DNA from: JABDBE01 sp049585795
GTDB lineage: Bacteria > Acidobacteriota > Terriglobia > Terriglobales > Acidobacteriaceae
NCBI GenBank assembly: GCA_049585795.1
Contig: JBAVAQ010000007.1
Span: forward strand, 124,001 to 188,000
Length of the DNA: 64,000 nt
Direction: 5' to 3'
Shown here piece by piece: positions 42,013 to 50,920 of this stretch; position 1 is the stretch's first letter, and each line of letters opens with the position of its first letter. The position numbers were made by a program, and so were the translations under genes. The notes beneath the pieces were generated by a model that worked only from the letters and a program-made list of their open reading frames with translations, ran no database searches and was not told the DNA's origin.

Positions 42013-42708
42013 CTATTTTTCCGCCATGGCGCCAACCAGCGATTCGAAGATCTTGAAGCCGTCGGTGTTGCCAAGTTCAGGCTCACTCGCGCGTTCAGGA
42101 TGCGGCATCATTCCAAGGACATTGCGGCCGGGATTGCAAATGCCAGCGATATTGTTCAGCGAACCGTTTGGATTCGCCTCCGGAGTGATTTCGCCCGCCG
42201 GGCTGGAGTAACGAAATACGACCTGCTGATTGCGCTCTAATTCGGCCAGTGTGGCCTCATCGCAAAAGTAGTTGCCCTCCATGTGGCCAATGGGGATGGT
42301 CAGGACCTCTCCCGCGCGGCAGGCATGAGTGAAGGGAGTATCGGCATTCTCCACTCTTACCTGGACTGGTTTGCAAACATACTTCAAGCCGACATTGCGC
42401 ATCAGTGCGCCCGGGAGCAATCCGGATTCGCACAAAATCTGGAAGCCGTTGCAAATGCCGAGCACCAGGCCGCCGTCGCTGGCGAACTTCTTTACTGATT
42501 CCATCACCGGTGAAAACTTGGCAATGGCGCCAGTGCGCAAGTAATCGCCAAAGGCGAAGCCGCCGGGAACAATTACCGCATCGCAGTTTTGCAAGTCATG
42601 CGACTCGTGCCAGAGGAACGTGACCGGTTGCTTCGCGACTTGCTGGATGGTCCAATACGCGTCGTGATCGCAATTCGATCCGGGGAAAATGATGACGCCG
42701 AATTTCAT
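42013..42708 (-). CDS. purQ: Phosphoribosylformylglycinamidine synthase subunit PurQ
   Basis: A 231-residue class I glutamine amidotransferase subunit of FGAM synthase in purine synthesis. The start MKFGVIIFPGSNCDHDAYW is the PurQ signature. The nucleophile is in GICNGFQIL and the catalytic His-Glu in MMPHPERA; GGFAFGDYLRTGAIA is also conserved. It begins at ATG 42708; a longer frame adds 20 residues without family support. It is alone: no purS or purL is adjacent. Confidence 0.95.
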   Translation of the reverse strand: MKFGVIIFPGSNCDHDAYWTIQQVAKQPVTFLWHESHDLQNCDAVIVPGGFAFGDYLRTGAIAKFSPVMESVKKFASDGGLVLGICNGFQILCESGLLPGALMRNVGLKYVCKPVQVRVENADTPFTHACRAGEVLTIPIGHMEGNYFCDEATLAELERNQQVVFRYSSPAGEITPEANPNGSLNNIAGICNPGRNVLGMMPHPERASEPELGNTDGFKIFESLVGAMAEK

Positions 42709-42781
42709 CCGAGTTTCCTCGCCGAAGGGGTTATATTTCGAGTCTAACATGATAAGGAAGCGAGCCAAACGCGCGATGGTT

Positions 42782-42858
42782 GCGTCGCAAAGAACGCGAC
42801 GCTTGGCGCGGCTCGCCCAGATTCCTCACGGCGCAAAGAACGCTGGTTCGGAATGACA
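42782..42858. repeat. REP hairpin and half palindrome upstream of the AI-2E-type gene
   Basis: GCGTCGC-AAAGAAC-GCGACGC (42782-42802) is a perfect 7-bp stem. Its 17-base core GTCGCAAAGAACGCGAC is identical to the right hairpin of the RAYT unit (19961-19977). It is followed by CAGATTCCTC...TTCGGAATGACAA (42828-42858), a half copy of the repeat at 23777. Confidence 0.6.
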
Positions 42859-42893
42859 ATCAGATTGCACCGCCGAACCATCCGAGTTACTGC

Positions 42894-43379
42894 ATGAACT
42901 TAGGCGAACATTTTCGCATCACCGGCGGCGCCCTCAAGAACTGGGTGATCGCGCAGATGCAGGATTCGCTGGCCGTCGGTTTGCTTTGGCTGATTGGTCT
43001 TTATGTGCTCAAGGTGCCGTGGGCTCCGCTGTGGGCGCTGCTGGCAGCGTGCCTGCAAGTGGTGCCGCACCTCGGGCCGGTGCTGGGAATGATTGGCCCC
43101 GTGCTGGCCGCGACTTTTCGCTGGGGAGACTGGGAGCATCCGCTGTATGTTCTGATGCTCTACGCCGGAATCGCCGTGGTCGATGGCTTTCTGTTGCAGC
43201 CCTACATCATGAAGCGCGTGGCCAAGGTGCCGATCTGGGCTTCACTGCTGACTCCGATTGTGCTGGGAATTCTGATTCCATTCTGGGGAGTGCTGCTGGC
43301 GCCGCCGCTGCTGGCGGTGGTCTATGCCTACAAAGCCTGGCACGAGAAACAGAAGCTGCCTGCGGGACCTGGTGCCTAG
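42894..43379 (+). CDS. AI-2E-family transporter, short C-terminal form
   Basis: A 161-residue membrane protein with about five helices. ALLAACLQVVPHLGPVLGMI followed by VLAAT, and VVDGFLLQPYIMKRVAKVP, are the conserved C-terminal motifs of the AI-2E (PerM/TqsA) family. Full-length members have 330-400 residues, so the N-terminal half is missing. The frame is open upstream to 42780, but that stretch is repeat DNA. It may be a truncated gene fused to a repeat-derived promoter region or a minimal family member. Confidence 0.7.
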   Translation: MNLGEHFRITGGALKNWVIAQMQDSLAVGLLWLIGLYVLKVPWAPLWALLAACLQVVPHLGPVLGMIGPVLAATFRWGDWEHPLYVLMLYAGIAVVDGFLLQPYIMKRVAKVPIWASLLTPIVLGILIPFWGVLLAPPLLAVVYAYKAWHEKQKLPAGPGA

Positions 43380-43534
43380 TTCGGATGCACCATTTCCGGT
43401 GCTGAATCTCGTGGGGAAAAGACCTCTGTTCCGCGCAAAATCTTCAAGACAAAGAGCTGCAGATTGAAAAGAATTGCACTCCCCGACGTCCGCCTGGGCT
43501 GTCGGGGACGAACTGAATTCAGCAAATCGGGTTG

Positions 43535-43999
43535 CTATTGGTGTCCGTACGTCAAGCGCACACGTCGATTCTTGCTCCAACAGTCATCGTTATCCTCAGG
43601 GCAAACCGGGTACAGTTGACCCCAGCCGACTGCCAGCAGAATGCGGTTCTCCGGCACTCCCGAATCGATTAATTGTTGTTTGATGTAGTCGGCTCGCCGC
43701 TGGGAAAGCGCTAAATTGTAAATCAGATCGCCACGCGTGGACGCATAGCCATCGATATAGAAGTAGATATCCGAATGTTCCTTGAGCCATGACGCATTCG
43801 CCTGAACCGGACTCAGGTCGCCGGGCGCGGCGTGATCGTTCCAGGGGAACAGTACCTCTTTGACGGACTGGTCGAACTCGGCTTGCGCTTTACTGTAAAG
43901 ATAGATGTCGGGCGACGTGTTGGCAGATTGCGCCGTCGCAGGAACAGCTGTCAGTCCAGTAGCAAGGGCAATCCAAAGAGCAGCAATGAGACACTTCAT
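43535..43999 (-). CDS. Secreted OmpA-like (peptidoglycan-binding) protein
   Basis: A 154-residue protein with a Sec signal peptide (about 1-23, cleavage near ATA-QS). Its single OmpA_C-like domain has FYIDGYASTRGDLIYNLALS, RRADYIKQQLIDSGVPENRI and WSKNRRVRLTYG, the usual peptidoglycan-contact region. There is no lipobox, so it is periplasmic. The ribosome site is GGAGG. It stands alone between the AI-2E-type gene and the second kinase. Confidence 0.85.
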   Translation of the reverse strand: MKCLIAALWIALATGLTAVPATAQSANTSPDIYLYSKAQAEFDQSVKEVLFPWNDHAAPGDLSPVQANASWLKEHSDIYFYIDGYASTRGDLIYNLALSQRRADYIKQQLIDSGVPENRILLAVGWGQLYPVCPEDNDDCWSKNRRVRLTYGHQ

Positions 44000-44210
44000 G
44001 GGAAATACCTCCGATTCGGGTGACCCTGGCGGTCAACGCGGCCGCTTATTTCGGCTGCGATTGTAGCGTTCGCCCTTGGCCCGCACCACTGTCAAAAGTG
44101 CTAGGTCTGAACAACCGCTTGGCTATCCGATTGCGGTTAGCAGCTTCTGCCAAGGTCAGCATTTCAGCTATTGACTTCTTTTATTACCGGCGGCTTCCTG
44201 CTGTCGGAAG

Positions 44211-44239
44211 TTGACTTCATGCGCGTCCCGTCATAACAT
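44211..44239 (+). promoter_or_regulatory. Promoter of the second kinase gene
   Basis: TTGACT (44211-44216), exactly 17 bases, TAACAT (44234-44239). It places the start site near 44246 and excludes the upstream ATG at 44238, which lies in the -10, as start codon. Confidence 0.5.
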
Positions 44240-44267
44240 GCCCAGAATTCGCCGCTTCAGCTTTTGC

Positions 44268-46832
44268 ATGATTGGTAAAGTCCTGGGCCACTATCGGGTG
44301 CTGGAAAAGATAGGCTCTGGAGGGATGGGCGAAGTCTACCGGGCCAGCGATGAACGGCTGGGACGGGACGTCGCGATCAAGATACTCAAACCCTCCCTGG
44401 CCCATGATCAGGATCGCCTGCGCCGTTTTGAGCAGGAAGCCCGCGCCGCCGCCGCTCTGAGCCATCCCAACATTGTCGCGATTTATGACATCGGCATGCA
44501 CGATGGCGCCCCTTACATCGTCTCCGAGTTGCTGGAAGGGCAGACCTTACGGGAGCGCCTGCTCGGGGGTCCCATCCCGCGGCGGCAAGCCCTGGACTTC
44601 GCGCAGCAGATTGCGCAGAGTCTGGTGGCGGCGCATGAAAAACGGATTGTCCACCGCGACCTCAAGCCGGAGAATCTTTTCCTCACTAAAGATGGCCGAA
44701 TCAAAGTCCTCGATTTCGGAATCGCCAAGCTCTTAAGTTCCGGGTTCGATTCGGAAGGCGGCGAGGCGGCCTCGATCGCGAGCATGACCACGCAAACCCG
44801 GACCGGGTCGATCCTCGGGACCGTGGCGTATATGTCGCCTGAGCAGTTGCGCGGCAAAGCGGTGGATCATCGCAGCGACATCTTCAGTTTTGGCGCCATT
44901 CTTTACGAGATGCTCACCGGCAAACGCGCCTTTGCCGGCGAGACTCAGGTCGACACCATAACCGCGATCCTCAAAGAGGAGCCGCCGGAGCTGATTCGCG
45001 AGGACGGGGATATTCCGAGCGGGTTCGAACACGTAATCCGCCATTGTTTGGAGAAGGAGCCGGAGAATCGTTTTCAGTCGGCGCGCGATTTGGCTTTCGC
45101 GCTCAGCACGTTGTCGGATCCGACCGGCCGACACATGCTTCCTTTCCGGTTGGGCGGGACGCGGTTGCGAACCTGGTTGCCGCGCATCGTGGGTGCACTG
45201 TTGCTAGCGGCGGTTGCGGTCTATGCAGGTCACCGGCTCCGAACCGTTGAGAATCCCGATTTCCGCCGCGTGACCTTTGAGCGCGGTACAGTCTACTCCG
45301 CCCGCTTCACGCCGGACGGGCGCACTGTGGTCTACGGAGCTTCGTGGAATGGGCGTCCGCTGCAGATTTATTCCACGATCCCAGATTCATTGCTGGCGCG
45401 CCCGCTGGACCTAACTTCCGCCTATCTCCTGGGCATCTCGCGCAGCAACGAACTGGCGCTCACGTTGCGGGGCAGGCCGGGCTCGCGCCTCGACTTCGAG
45501 GGCGGAGTCCTGGCACAGAGTCCTATGCTTGGGGGAACGCCGCGGGAGATCCAGCAGAATGTGGCCTGGGCAGACTGGAGTCCGAGTGGAGAACTTGCCG
45601 CGGTTCACCACGTGGGCGGCCTCGATGATCTGGAGTTTCCAATTGGCAAAGTTCTTTACGAGACCAGCGGATCGATTAGCAACATCCGCTTTTCTCCGGG
45701 CGGAGACCGCATCGCCTTCCTCGATCACCCCAAGCGATGGGACGACAGCGGTTCGGTCTGCGTTACCGATCTGGCGGGAAACAGAACCACACTATCGTCC
45801 GGTTGGGAATGGGAGTACGGGTTGGCTTGGTCTCCCAAGGGCAACGAAATCTGGTTCAGCGCGCTCGAAAGCGGATCGAGTAATCGCTCTCTGTGGGCAG
45901 TCAGCTTGTCGGAGCGGCTGCGCAAAGTGCTCACGGTGCCGGTCGGGTTCACGGTGCAGGATATCGCTCCCGACGGACGCATTCTGGCTACCATCGACAA
46001 CGAGCGATTAGCCATGGAGTGGAGCGGCCGAGACAAGCAGGTTCGAGATCTTTCCTGGTACGACTGGAGCATTGCCAAGGATATTTCGCCCGACGGCCAG
46101 TCGATACTCTTCGAAGAGGGATCGGAACCCGCCGGTCCGAAGGATGCGGTGGCCATTCGCAAAATTGATGGCTCGCCGCCCATCCGATTGGCGGACGGCA
46201 CGGCGGATACATTGTCGCCCGACGGCAAATGGGCGATCTCGTTCTCCCGCACTGGGCCAGCGCAGCTGACTCTGCTCCCGGTTGGCCCCGGCCAGTCGCG
46301 TATTATTCCGCTGCCGAGCCTGGAGCGTTTACAGAACGGGGCCCACTTCCTGCCCGATGGGAAGCGAATCGTCTTCAATGGAAATGAGCCTGGAGATTCG
46401 GGACGCACCTACGTGGTTGATCTTGACGGCGGGAAACCTGAGCCGGTAACGCCCCAAGGCGTCTACGCCACACTGCCTTCGCCCGACGGGAAGTTCCTGG
46501 CGGGAGAGAGTGCTGACCACAAGCTGGATCTGTTCCCGCTCAACGGAGGGGCAGTGCATCATATCGCCAACGTAGAGCCGGGCTATGTGCTGGCGCAGTG
46601 GTCTGCAGACAGTAAAGCGTTGTACGTCTTCCGCCCCGGAGAAGTGCCGCTGACCATTCAGCGGCTGGACATCGCCACCGGAAAGATGAAGCCGGTTCGA
46701 GAGTTAATGCCTGGGGATCTTGGCGGTGTGGTTTCCATCGCGCCTGTGATCACCAACCAGAACGCGTCTGAGTTCGCCTACAGCTATTACCAGACTTTGT
46801 CAGTGCTGTACGTGATTTCAGGAGTGAACTAA
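44268..46832 (+). CDS. Ser/Thr protein kinase with C-terminal propeller, second paralogue
   Basis: An 854-residue membrane kinase starting MIGKVLGHYRVLEKIGSGGM. The kinase domain (about 1-270) has GSGGMGEVYRA, VAIKIL, HRDLKPENLFL and DFGIAK. A membrane helix (about 302-320) leads to a propeller-like region of SPDG-type blades (FTPDGRTVVYGASWNGRPLQ; FSPGGDRIAFLDHP). It differs from the other two kinases in its first line (MIGKxLGHYR rather than SGTxxGPYE). It is monocistronic with its own promoter. Confidence 0.92.
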   Translation: MIGKVLGHYRVLEKIGSGGMGEVYRASDERLGRDVAIKILKPSLAHDQDRLRRFEQEARAAAALSHPNIVAIYDIGMHDGAPYIVSELLEGQTLRERLLGGPIPRRQALDFAQQIAQSLVAAHEKRIVHRDLKPENLFLTKDGRIKVLDFGIAKLLSSGFDSEGGEAASIASMTTQTRTGSILGTVAYMSPEQLRGKAVDHRSDIFSFGAILYEMLTGKRAFAGETQVDTITAILKEEPPELIREDGDIPSGFEHVIRHCLEKEPENRFQSARDLAFALSTLSDPTGRHMLPFRLGGTRLRTWLPRIVGALLLAAVAVYAGHRLRTVENPDFRRVTFERGTVYSARFTPDGRTVVYGASWNGRPLQIYSTIPDSLLARPLDLTSAYLLGISRSNELALTLRGRPGSRLDFEGGVLAQSPMLGGTPREIQQNVAWADWSPSGELAAVHHVGGLDDLEFPIGKVLYETSGSISNIRFSPGGDRIAFLDHPKRWDDSGSVCVTDLAGNRTTLSSGWEWEYGLAWSPKGNEIWFSALESGSSNRSLWAVSLSERLRKVLTVPVGFTVQDIAPDGRILATIDNERLAMEWSGRDKQVRDLSWYDWSIAKDISPDGQSILFEEGSEPAGPKDAVAIRKIDGSPPIRLADGTADTLSPDGKWAISFSRTGPAQLTLLPVGPGQSRIIPLPSLERLQNGAHFLPDGKRIVFNGNEPGDSGRTYVVDLDGGKPEPVTPQGVYATLPSPDGKFLAGESADHKLDLFPLNGGAVHHIANVEPGYVLAQWSADSKALYVFRPGEVPLTIQRLDIATGKMKPVRELMPGDLGGVVSIAPVITNQNASEFAYSYYQTLSVLYVISGVN

Positions 46833-47050
46833 GGGCGATATCTCAAGCGACCCGCAAAGCGCGCCGCAGTTTTACCGGACTCGCCCCGATGAGAATCTCT
46901 GCCTGTTTGTTATTACTGACGTAATGAAGATTAGTTGTGCTACCCCTCCGTAATTACCTCGGTTATCTACTCGTGCCAAATCGGTAATGCCTAGACTGCA
47001 CAAGGGAGGATCGTCGGGAAACCCCGAAATCCAAAAGGGAGAGAATCGTT
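46833..47050. other. Intergenic region before the lipoprotein gene
   Basis: I see no gene here. The stretch is relatively AT-rich in the middle and should contain the lipoprotein promoter. GGGAGAGAATCGTT supplies the ribosome site at its end. No riboswitch was recognised. Confidence 0.3.
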
Positions 47051-47704
47051 ATGAAGGGAAGGATGTTGGTCACGGGCTTGCTGGCGCTGTGGTGTTTGCT
47101 GAATATTGGTTGCGGAATCAGCAACAGCGGGAGCAACAATGGTGCGTCACAGACAGATGTTACGAATTTCGTGTCGACAGTTGCAGGGTCGGCGGTTAAT
47201 GCGCTCAATGCCGGTGCGCAAGCGCAAGGCGTATCGGTTCCTGGTCTTGAGGGCATGGCGGATCGGATTCTGAAAAGCAAATCAGGTGGGAACAACGCGA
47301 AAGTAAAACGGCAAAAAATGCAGGTGCAGTGCAATTCGTCCGGGACCTCCTGCACGTTCAGTGACAACTTCAATGTTTCTTACACCTGCCAGACCGGGGG
47401 AAGCATGGAAGTAGCCGGAACACTGACCGGCAACGGAACTACCAACTCGGCATATCTATCAATGGAAATTGAAGTGACGCCAGTCAGCTGGACCTGCGAT
47501 GGGCCCACCGTCAACGGTGATCCGTATGTCCAGATCAACGGAACTTACACCTATCCCGCGGATTCGATGACGATGACTATGAGCGGTGGGTTCCTGGCCG
47601 GGAGTCAGAGCTGCCCACTCAACGTCACCGTCAACGGCAACTCGGATGGCTCCGGAGATATAAGCGGGACGGCTTGCGGAGACAGCGTCAGCGGCAGTTT
47701 CTAG
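47051..47704 (+). CDS. Predicted lipoprotein, low-complexity Ser/Asn/Gly-rich
   Basis: A 217-residue exported protein. The signal peptide ends in the lipobox LLNIGC, with Cys at about residue 21, so it should be lipid-anchored. The mature part starts with a Ser/Asn-rich linker. It has four to six cysteines in VQCNSSGTSCTFSDNF, SYTCQTGG and SWTCDGP, and ends SGDISGTACGDSVSGSF. It is beta-rich in appearance. I recognise no family. GGGAGAG precedes the ATG. Confidence 0.75.
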   Translation: MKGRMLVTGLLALWCLLNIGCGISNSGSNNGASQTDVTNFVSTVAGSAVNALNAGAQAQGVSVPGLEGMADRILKSKSGGNNAKVKRQKMQVQCNSSGTSCTFSDNFNVSYTCQTGGSMEVAGTLTGNGTTNSAYLSMEIEVTPVSWTCDGPTVNGDPYVQINGTYTYPADSMTMTMSGGFLAGSQSCPLNVTVNGNSDGSGDISGTACGDSVSGSF

Positions 47705-47722
47705 CAGTTGCTTTGGGGCGAA

Positions 47723-48127
47723 TTACCTGGTCCAGTCCTCAATCTGCAAGCGCTTGACGCGGCGGAACATATGATCGTGGGTGACCAGCACGACCTGGGC
47801 TGCGAGCGCTTGAGCGGCGATCATGGGGTCCAGGTTGCCTATAGGCTTCCCGGTTCGTTCGAGATCGGCTCGAACTTGCGCGTATTGCTGGGCGGCATCC
47901 GAATCCCAAGGCAGAACCTCGACGCGCAACAAGAATTCTTCTACCGCGATCTTGAGTCTTAGCGCTTCCGGTTTTCTTTCGACGCCGAAGCGCAACTCCG
48001 CTTCTGTGACGGCCGATATTCCCACCTCCGCCATGGGCACTTTGAGCAGGTGTTCGCGCACGCGGGGAAAGTTTCCCTTGATGACGTAGCTGGCAGTGTT
48101 CGTGTCCAGAAGATAGCGAACTGGCAT
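47723..48127 (-). CDS. VapC-type PIN-domain toxin
   Basis: A 134-residue PIN nuclease with LLDTNTASYVIKG, a Glu in SAVTEAELRFGVERK, the Asp in GNLDPMIAAQALA and the last acidic cluster in LVTHDHMFRRV. It belongs to the FitB/VapC-like group paired with AbrB-type antitoxins. Its ATG overlaps the antitoxin stop by one base (TGATG). It is a different subtype from the vapBC at 29.2 kb. Confidence 0.9.
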   Translation of the reverse strand: MPVRYLLDTNTASYVIKGNFPRVREHLLKVPMAEVGISAVTEAELRFGVERKPEALRLKIAVEEFLLRVEVLPWDSDAAQQYAQVRADLERTGKPIGNLDPMIAAQALAAQVVLVTHDHMFRRVKRLQIEDWTR

Positions 48128-48369
48128 CAGAATAGCTTGCGCTTCTGCGGTGGGGTATCGCCTCGAGTGGCCAGGAAGTCTTTGGGTACTTCAATGGTTT
48201 CCATCAGCTCAAAGAAGTCCTGCCACGAGTCCGGTCTGCGTGACAAGACGATATCGCCGGTGATGGGATCGCGGCGAACGTAGACCTGCGAACCCTGGAA
48301 GCGATACTCCGCGGGCAAACGCACGGCTTGGCTGCGCCCGTTGTAAAAGAGTTTGGCGGTACGAGGCAT
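48127..48369 (-). CDS. AbrB/MazE-type VapB antitoxin
   Basis: An 80-residue protein with a SpoVT-AbrB DNA-binding fold at the N-terminus (KLFYNGRSQAVRLPAEYRFQ, VYVRRDPITGDIVLSRRP) and a toxin-binding tail containing WQDFFELMETIEVPKDFL. AGGAGG lies about 7 bases before the ATG. Two identical 9-base direct repeats just upstream are its likely operator. Confidence 0.9.
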   Translation of the reverse strand: MPRTAKLFYNGRSQAVRLPAEYRFQGSQVYVRRDPITGDIVLSRRPDSWQDFFELMETIEVPKDFLATRGDTPPQKRKLF

Positions 48370-48388
48370 AGGGTCGACCTCCTAGATA

Positions 48389-48407
48389 TATATCACAGTA
48401 TATCACA
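48389..48407 (-). promoter_or_regulatory. Operator of the AbrB-type toxin-antitoxin module
   Basis: On the minus strand TGTGATATA occurs twice, separated by one base (48407-48399 and 48397-48389), a 10-base period that puts both on the same DNA face. They sit just before the AGGAGG ribosome site, as expected for an autoregulated promoter. Confidence 0.6.
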
Positions 48408-48480
48408 AGGATCGATCAGGGTATAGATCCGGCTCGTCCAATACGCCTCCGTCTCTGCCCGACTAGCAACTGTAACGGCC

Positions 48481-48503
48481 GCGGGCAAGACGCCCGTGCC
48501 ACC
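48481..48503. repeat. GC-rich intergenic repeat (GCGGGC...GCCCG...GCCAC)
   Basis: GCGGGCAAGACGCCCGTGCC here is one of five related copies, with 53241-53270, 56870-56894 (inside uppS), 60681-60711 and 62331-62360. Each can form a short hairpin GCGGGC/GCCCGC. Confidence 0.6.
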
Positions 48504-48510
48504 AAACTGT

Positions 48511-49872
48511 CTAGGCGCTGGCTTTGTCGGTCAGGGGGAGCAGGGGTTCGTCGGTTTGCTGGATGGTTGGGCTGGCGGCGGCCGCATCGAGATCCAGCTG
48601 CTCCTGGCCGCTGAGCACGGTCACTTTGCCGCGATAAGTTTTCAGATGTTTTTGCGCGGTCTCGAAGGCCTCCTGCGCTTTGCTTAGGCTCTTGCCGACG
48701 TTTTCAAACTGGCTCTGGAAGTAGTCGAACGACTTCTGTGCCTTGGACAATTCGAGGCGACTCTTCTCAAATCGGCTGGCGACCTCATACCACTTATGCA
48801 CCAGCGCGATAGTTTGCAGAGTCATGAGCAAGCTGTTGGGCGAGACCGGGAAAACGTGCTGCAGGTTCAGCCAGTCGGCAAGCTCGCGATTGCGGATCAC
48901 TTCCATGTAGAGCGTCTCGCTGGGCAAATACATTAAGGCGATATCGGTCGTCCCGTTCTCCGGCTGGATGTAGGCCTTGATGCGCTTTGCTTCGGCTTTC
49001 ATCACGCGGACCAGAGCAATGCGCGCTTCTTCGATCTCGGCTTCGACGTTGCTTTCAAATAGCGCCAGTACGGCTTCCCGCGGAAACTTGGCGTCAATCG
49101 GCAGGCGGCGGTCGGGGAACTGAATGATGGCGTCGGCGCGTCCGCCGCCTTCGGGGAGTTGCGCCTGCATTTCGAACATGTGGGCGGGAAGAAAATCGGC
49201 GAGCAAACGCTCGAGGCTGGCTTCACCGAAGCGGCCACGCAAGTGAGGCAGCTTGAGCAGATTGTTCAAGTCGTTAATCGAATGGCCTAGGGCTCCGACT
49301 TCGCGGAGCTGCTCTTCCGCCGCCTTCAAGTGCTGCTGCACTTTCTCGAACTGAGCGAAGCCTTCCTTAATATTCTGATCGAGTTTCTGCTGAACCTGAT
49401 CGGTGATGTCGAGCAGGCGAGCGTCCACGCGATCGCGAATCGAATCCAGACTCTGCGCGGTTTTCTGGTTCAGGCTGTCAAACTCCGATTTGAGCTGCGA
49501 CGTGGTCAGCGCCAGCGAGGAGGTCAACTCAGTGCGGGCCTGAGCCAGCCCCTCCGACTGTTCCTGTCGACTGGCTTTCATCTGCACTTCGACGGCAGAA
49601 CGAATGGCCGAGAAGCCCTCGCCCAAGCGGTCAGCAACCTGTAGTCCGATGGCCCCTTTGGTTTGCTCGAGCCGCATGGCGGTATCGGCTGTGGCCGAGG
49701 CAAACTGCGCCGAGAGGTTCTGGCGCACGGCTTCTGACTGGCTCGCAAGTTGCCTCAATGCTTCGAGTTGCGAGGAAATGCCAAACCTTCGCTGGAATAG
49801 CGAAAGGGCCAGTATCAAAAGGACTAGTTCCAGAACGAGAACCAGACCAAGCAGGGACGCGAATAAAGTCAA
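48511..49872 (-). CDS. rmuC: DNA recombination protein RmuC
   Basis: A 453-residue RmuC-family protein. It has an N-terminal membrane helix (about 3-25), a long coiled coil (to about 210), then the nuclease-like core with GALGHSINDLNNLLKLPHLR, GRFGEASLERLLADFLP and PDRRLPIDAKFPREAVLA (D and K of a PD-(D/E)XK-like site). RmuC limits inversions at short inverted repeats, interesting in such a repeat-rich region. It stands alone on the minus strand. Confidence 0.93.
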   Translation of the reverse strand: MTLFASLLGLVLVLELVLLILALSLFQRRFGISSQLEALRQLASQSEAVRQNLSAQFASATADTAMRLEQTKGAIGLQVADRLGEGFSAIRSAVEVQMKASRQEQSEGLAQARTELTSSLALTTSQLKSEFDSLNQKTAQSLDSIRDRVDARLLDITDQVQQKLDQNIKEGFAQFEKVQQHLKAAEEQLREVGALGHSINDLNNLLKLPHLRGRFGEASLERLLADFLPAHMFEMQAQLPEGGGRADAIIQFPDRRLPIDAKFPREAVLALFESNVEAEIEEARIALVRVMKAEAKRIKAYIQPENGTTDIALMYLPSETLYMEVIRNRELADWLNLQHVFPVSPNSLLMTLQTIALVHKWYEVASRFEKSRLELSKAQKSFDYFQSQFENVGKSLSKAQEAFETAQKHLKTYRGKVTVLSGQEQLDLDAAAASPTIQQTDEPLLPLTDKASA

Positions 49873-49998
49873 CTCGAAACTATCTCCCTTGTAATCGTGC
49901 CTCAGCCGATTCTAGAGCGTATGGTCGAAGAATCAAAGCCGTAAAGTTGGTCCCCCAAACGCGATCCTCCCGGGTCCTGAACGTGGGTAAGGCGGAAC

Positions 49999-50853
49999 AT
50001 GTTTCGGGTCCCAACAGCTTGGCTGGCGATGTTTTTGATCGGCGGAGCGGCTCCGGTAAAGGATCCGAAATCGCCGCCCGCCAACGTGTTGATGGCCTCG
50101 GCGCAGCAGCCCTCCCCCAATGATTCCTCGTCCACAGACACCCAGGCCGAGCGCGAGTTGTTCGATCTGGCCAACCAGGCACGGGCGCAGGCCGGAGTCG
50201 CGCCCCTGCAAATGGATGAGGGTTTGACGCAGGCGGCGCGCGCGCACGCGGCGGCAATGGCCGCCCAGCAACAACTTTCGCATCAGTTTGCCGGAGAGCC
50301 CTCCCTGGTACAACGGCTGGCGGCTAGCTGTTCGCTGCATCTGGATACGGCTGGCGAGAACGTTTCGGTCGCGGGCAGCGTAGAGCAGTCGCATCAAGGG
50401 TTGATGCACTCGCCGCCGCATCGCGAGAACTTGCTGAATCCCGGCTACAACGTGGCCGGATTCGGCGTGGTCCGTGCCGGTTCTTCGCTCTACGTGGCGC
50501 AGGATTTCGCCCACAGTCTGCCGGCCTATTCGCCTCGGCAAGCCGGGGGATTAGTAACCGGAAGCATTGCCCGCTTGCGCCGCGAGGCCAACTTGCCACA
50601 GTTGCAATGGGTGGATAGCGACACGGCGGAAAATGCTGCTTGCTCCATGGCGCATGCGGATTCGCTCAAGAGCGTCTCCGCCCGCGGATCCTACGTGGTT
50701 CGCTACACCACCGAGCAACCTGAGACCCTGCCAGACGCGGCAGCCAAGGCCATCGAAAACCGCGCAGTGCATACTTTTTCGGTTGGAACCTGCTACGCGC
50801 GCACCAGCAGCTATCCCAGCGGCGTGTATTGGGTGACGCTGGTCCTGCAGTAA
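49999..50853 (+). CDS. CAP/SCP-domain secreted protein
   Basis: A 284-residue protein. An N-terminal hydrophobic stretch (about 6-20) is a weak export signal. The CAP domain spans about 50-170, with RELFDLANQARAQAGVAPLQ, LSHQFAGE, TAGENVSVAG and HSPPHRENLLNP, which hold the conserved His and Glu cluster. The C-terminal ~110 residues are an additional unassigned domain. CAP proteins of this SCP_2/YkwD kind are extracellular and of unclear activity. Divergent from rmuC. Confidence 0.82.
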   Translation: MFRVPTAWLAMFLIGGAAPVKDPKSPPANVLMASAQQPSPNDSSSTDTQAERELFDLANQARAQAGVAPLQMDEGLTQAARAHAAAMAAQQQLSHQFAGEPSLVQRLAASCSLHLDTAGENVSVAGSVEQSHQGLMHSPPHRENLLNPGYNVAGFGVVRAGSSLYVAQDFAHSLPAYSPRQAGGLVTGSIARLRREANLPQLQWVDSDTAENAACSMAHADSLKSVSARGSYVVRYTTEQPETLPDAAAKAIENRAVHTFSVGTCYARTSSYPSGVYWVTLVLQ

Positions 50854-50920
50854 GCCAGGTGTCCGCAAGCCCCGCTTTCTCTATGCTAACCTGCAATTCT
50901 GTACTGTTCCCGCCTCCCCC

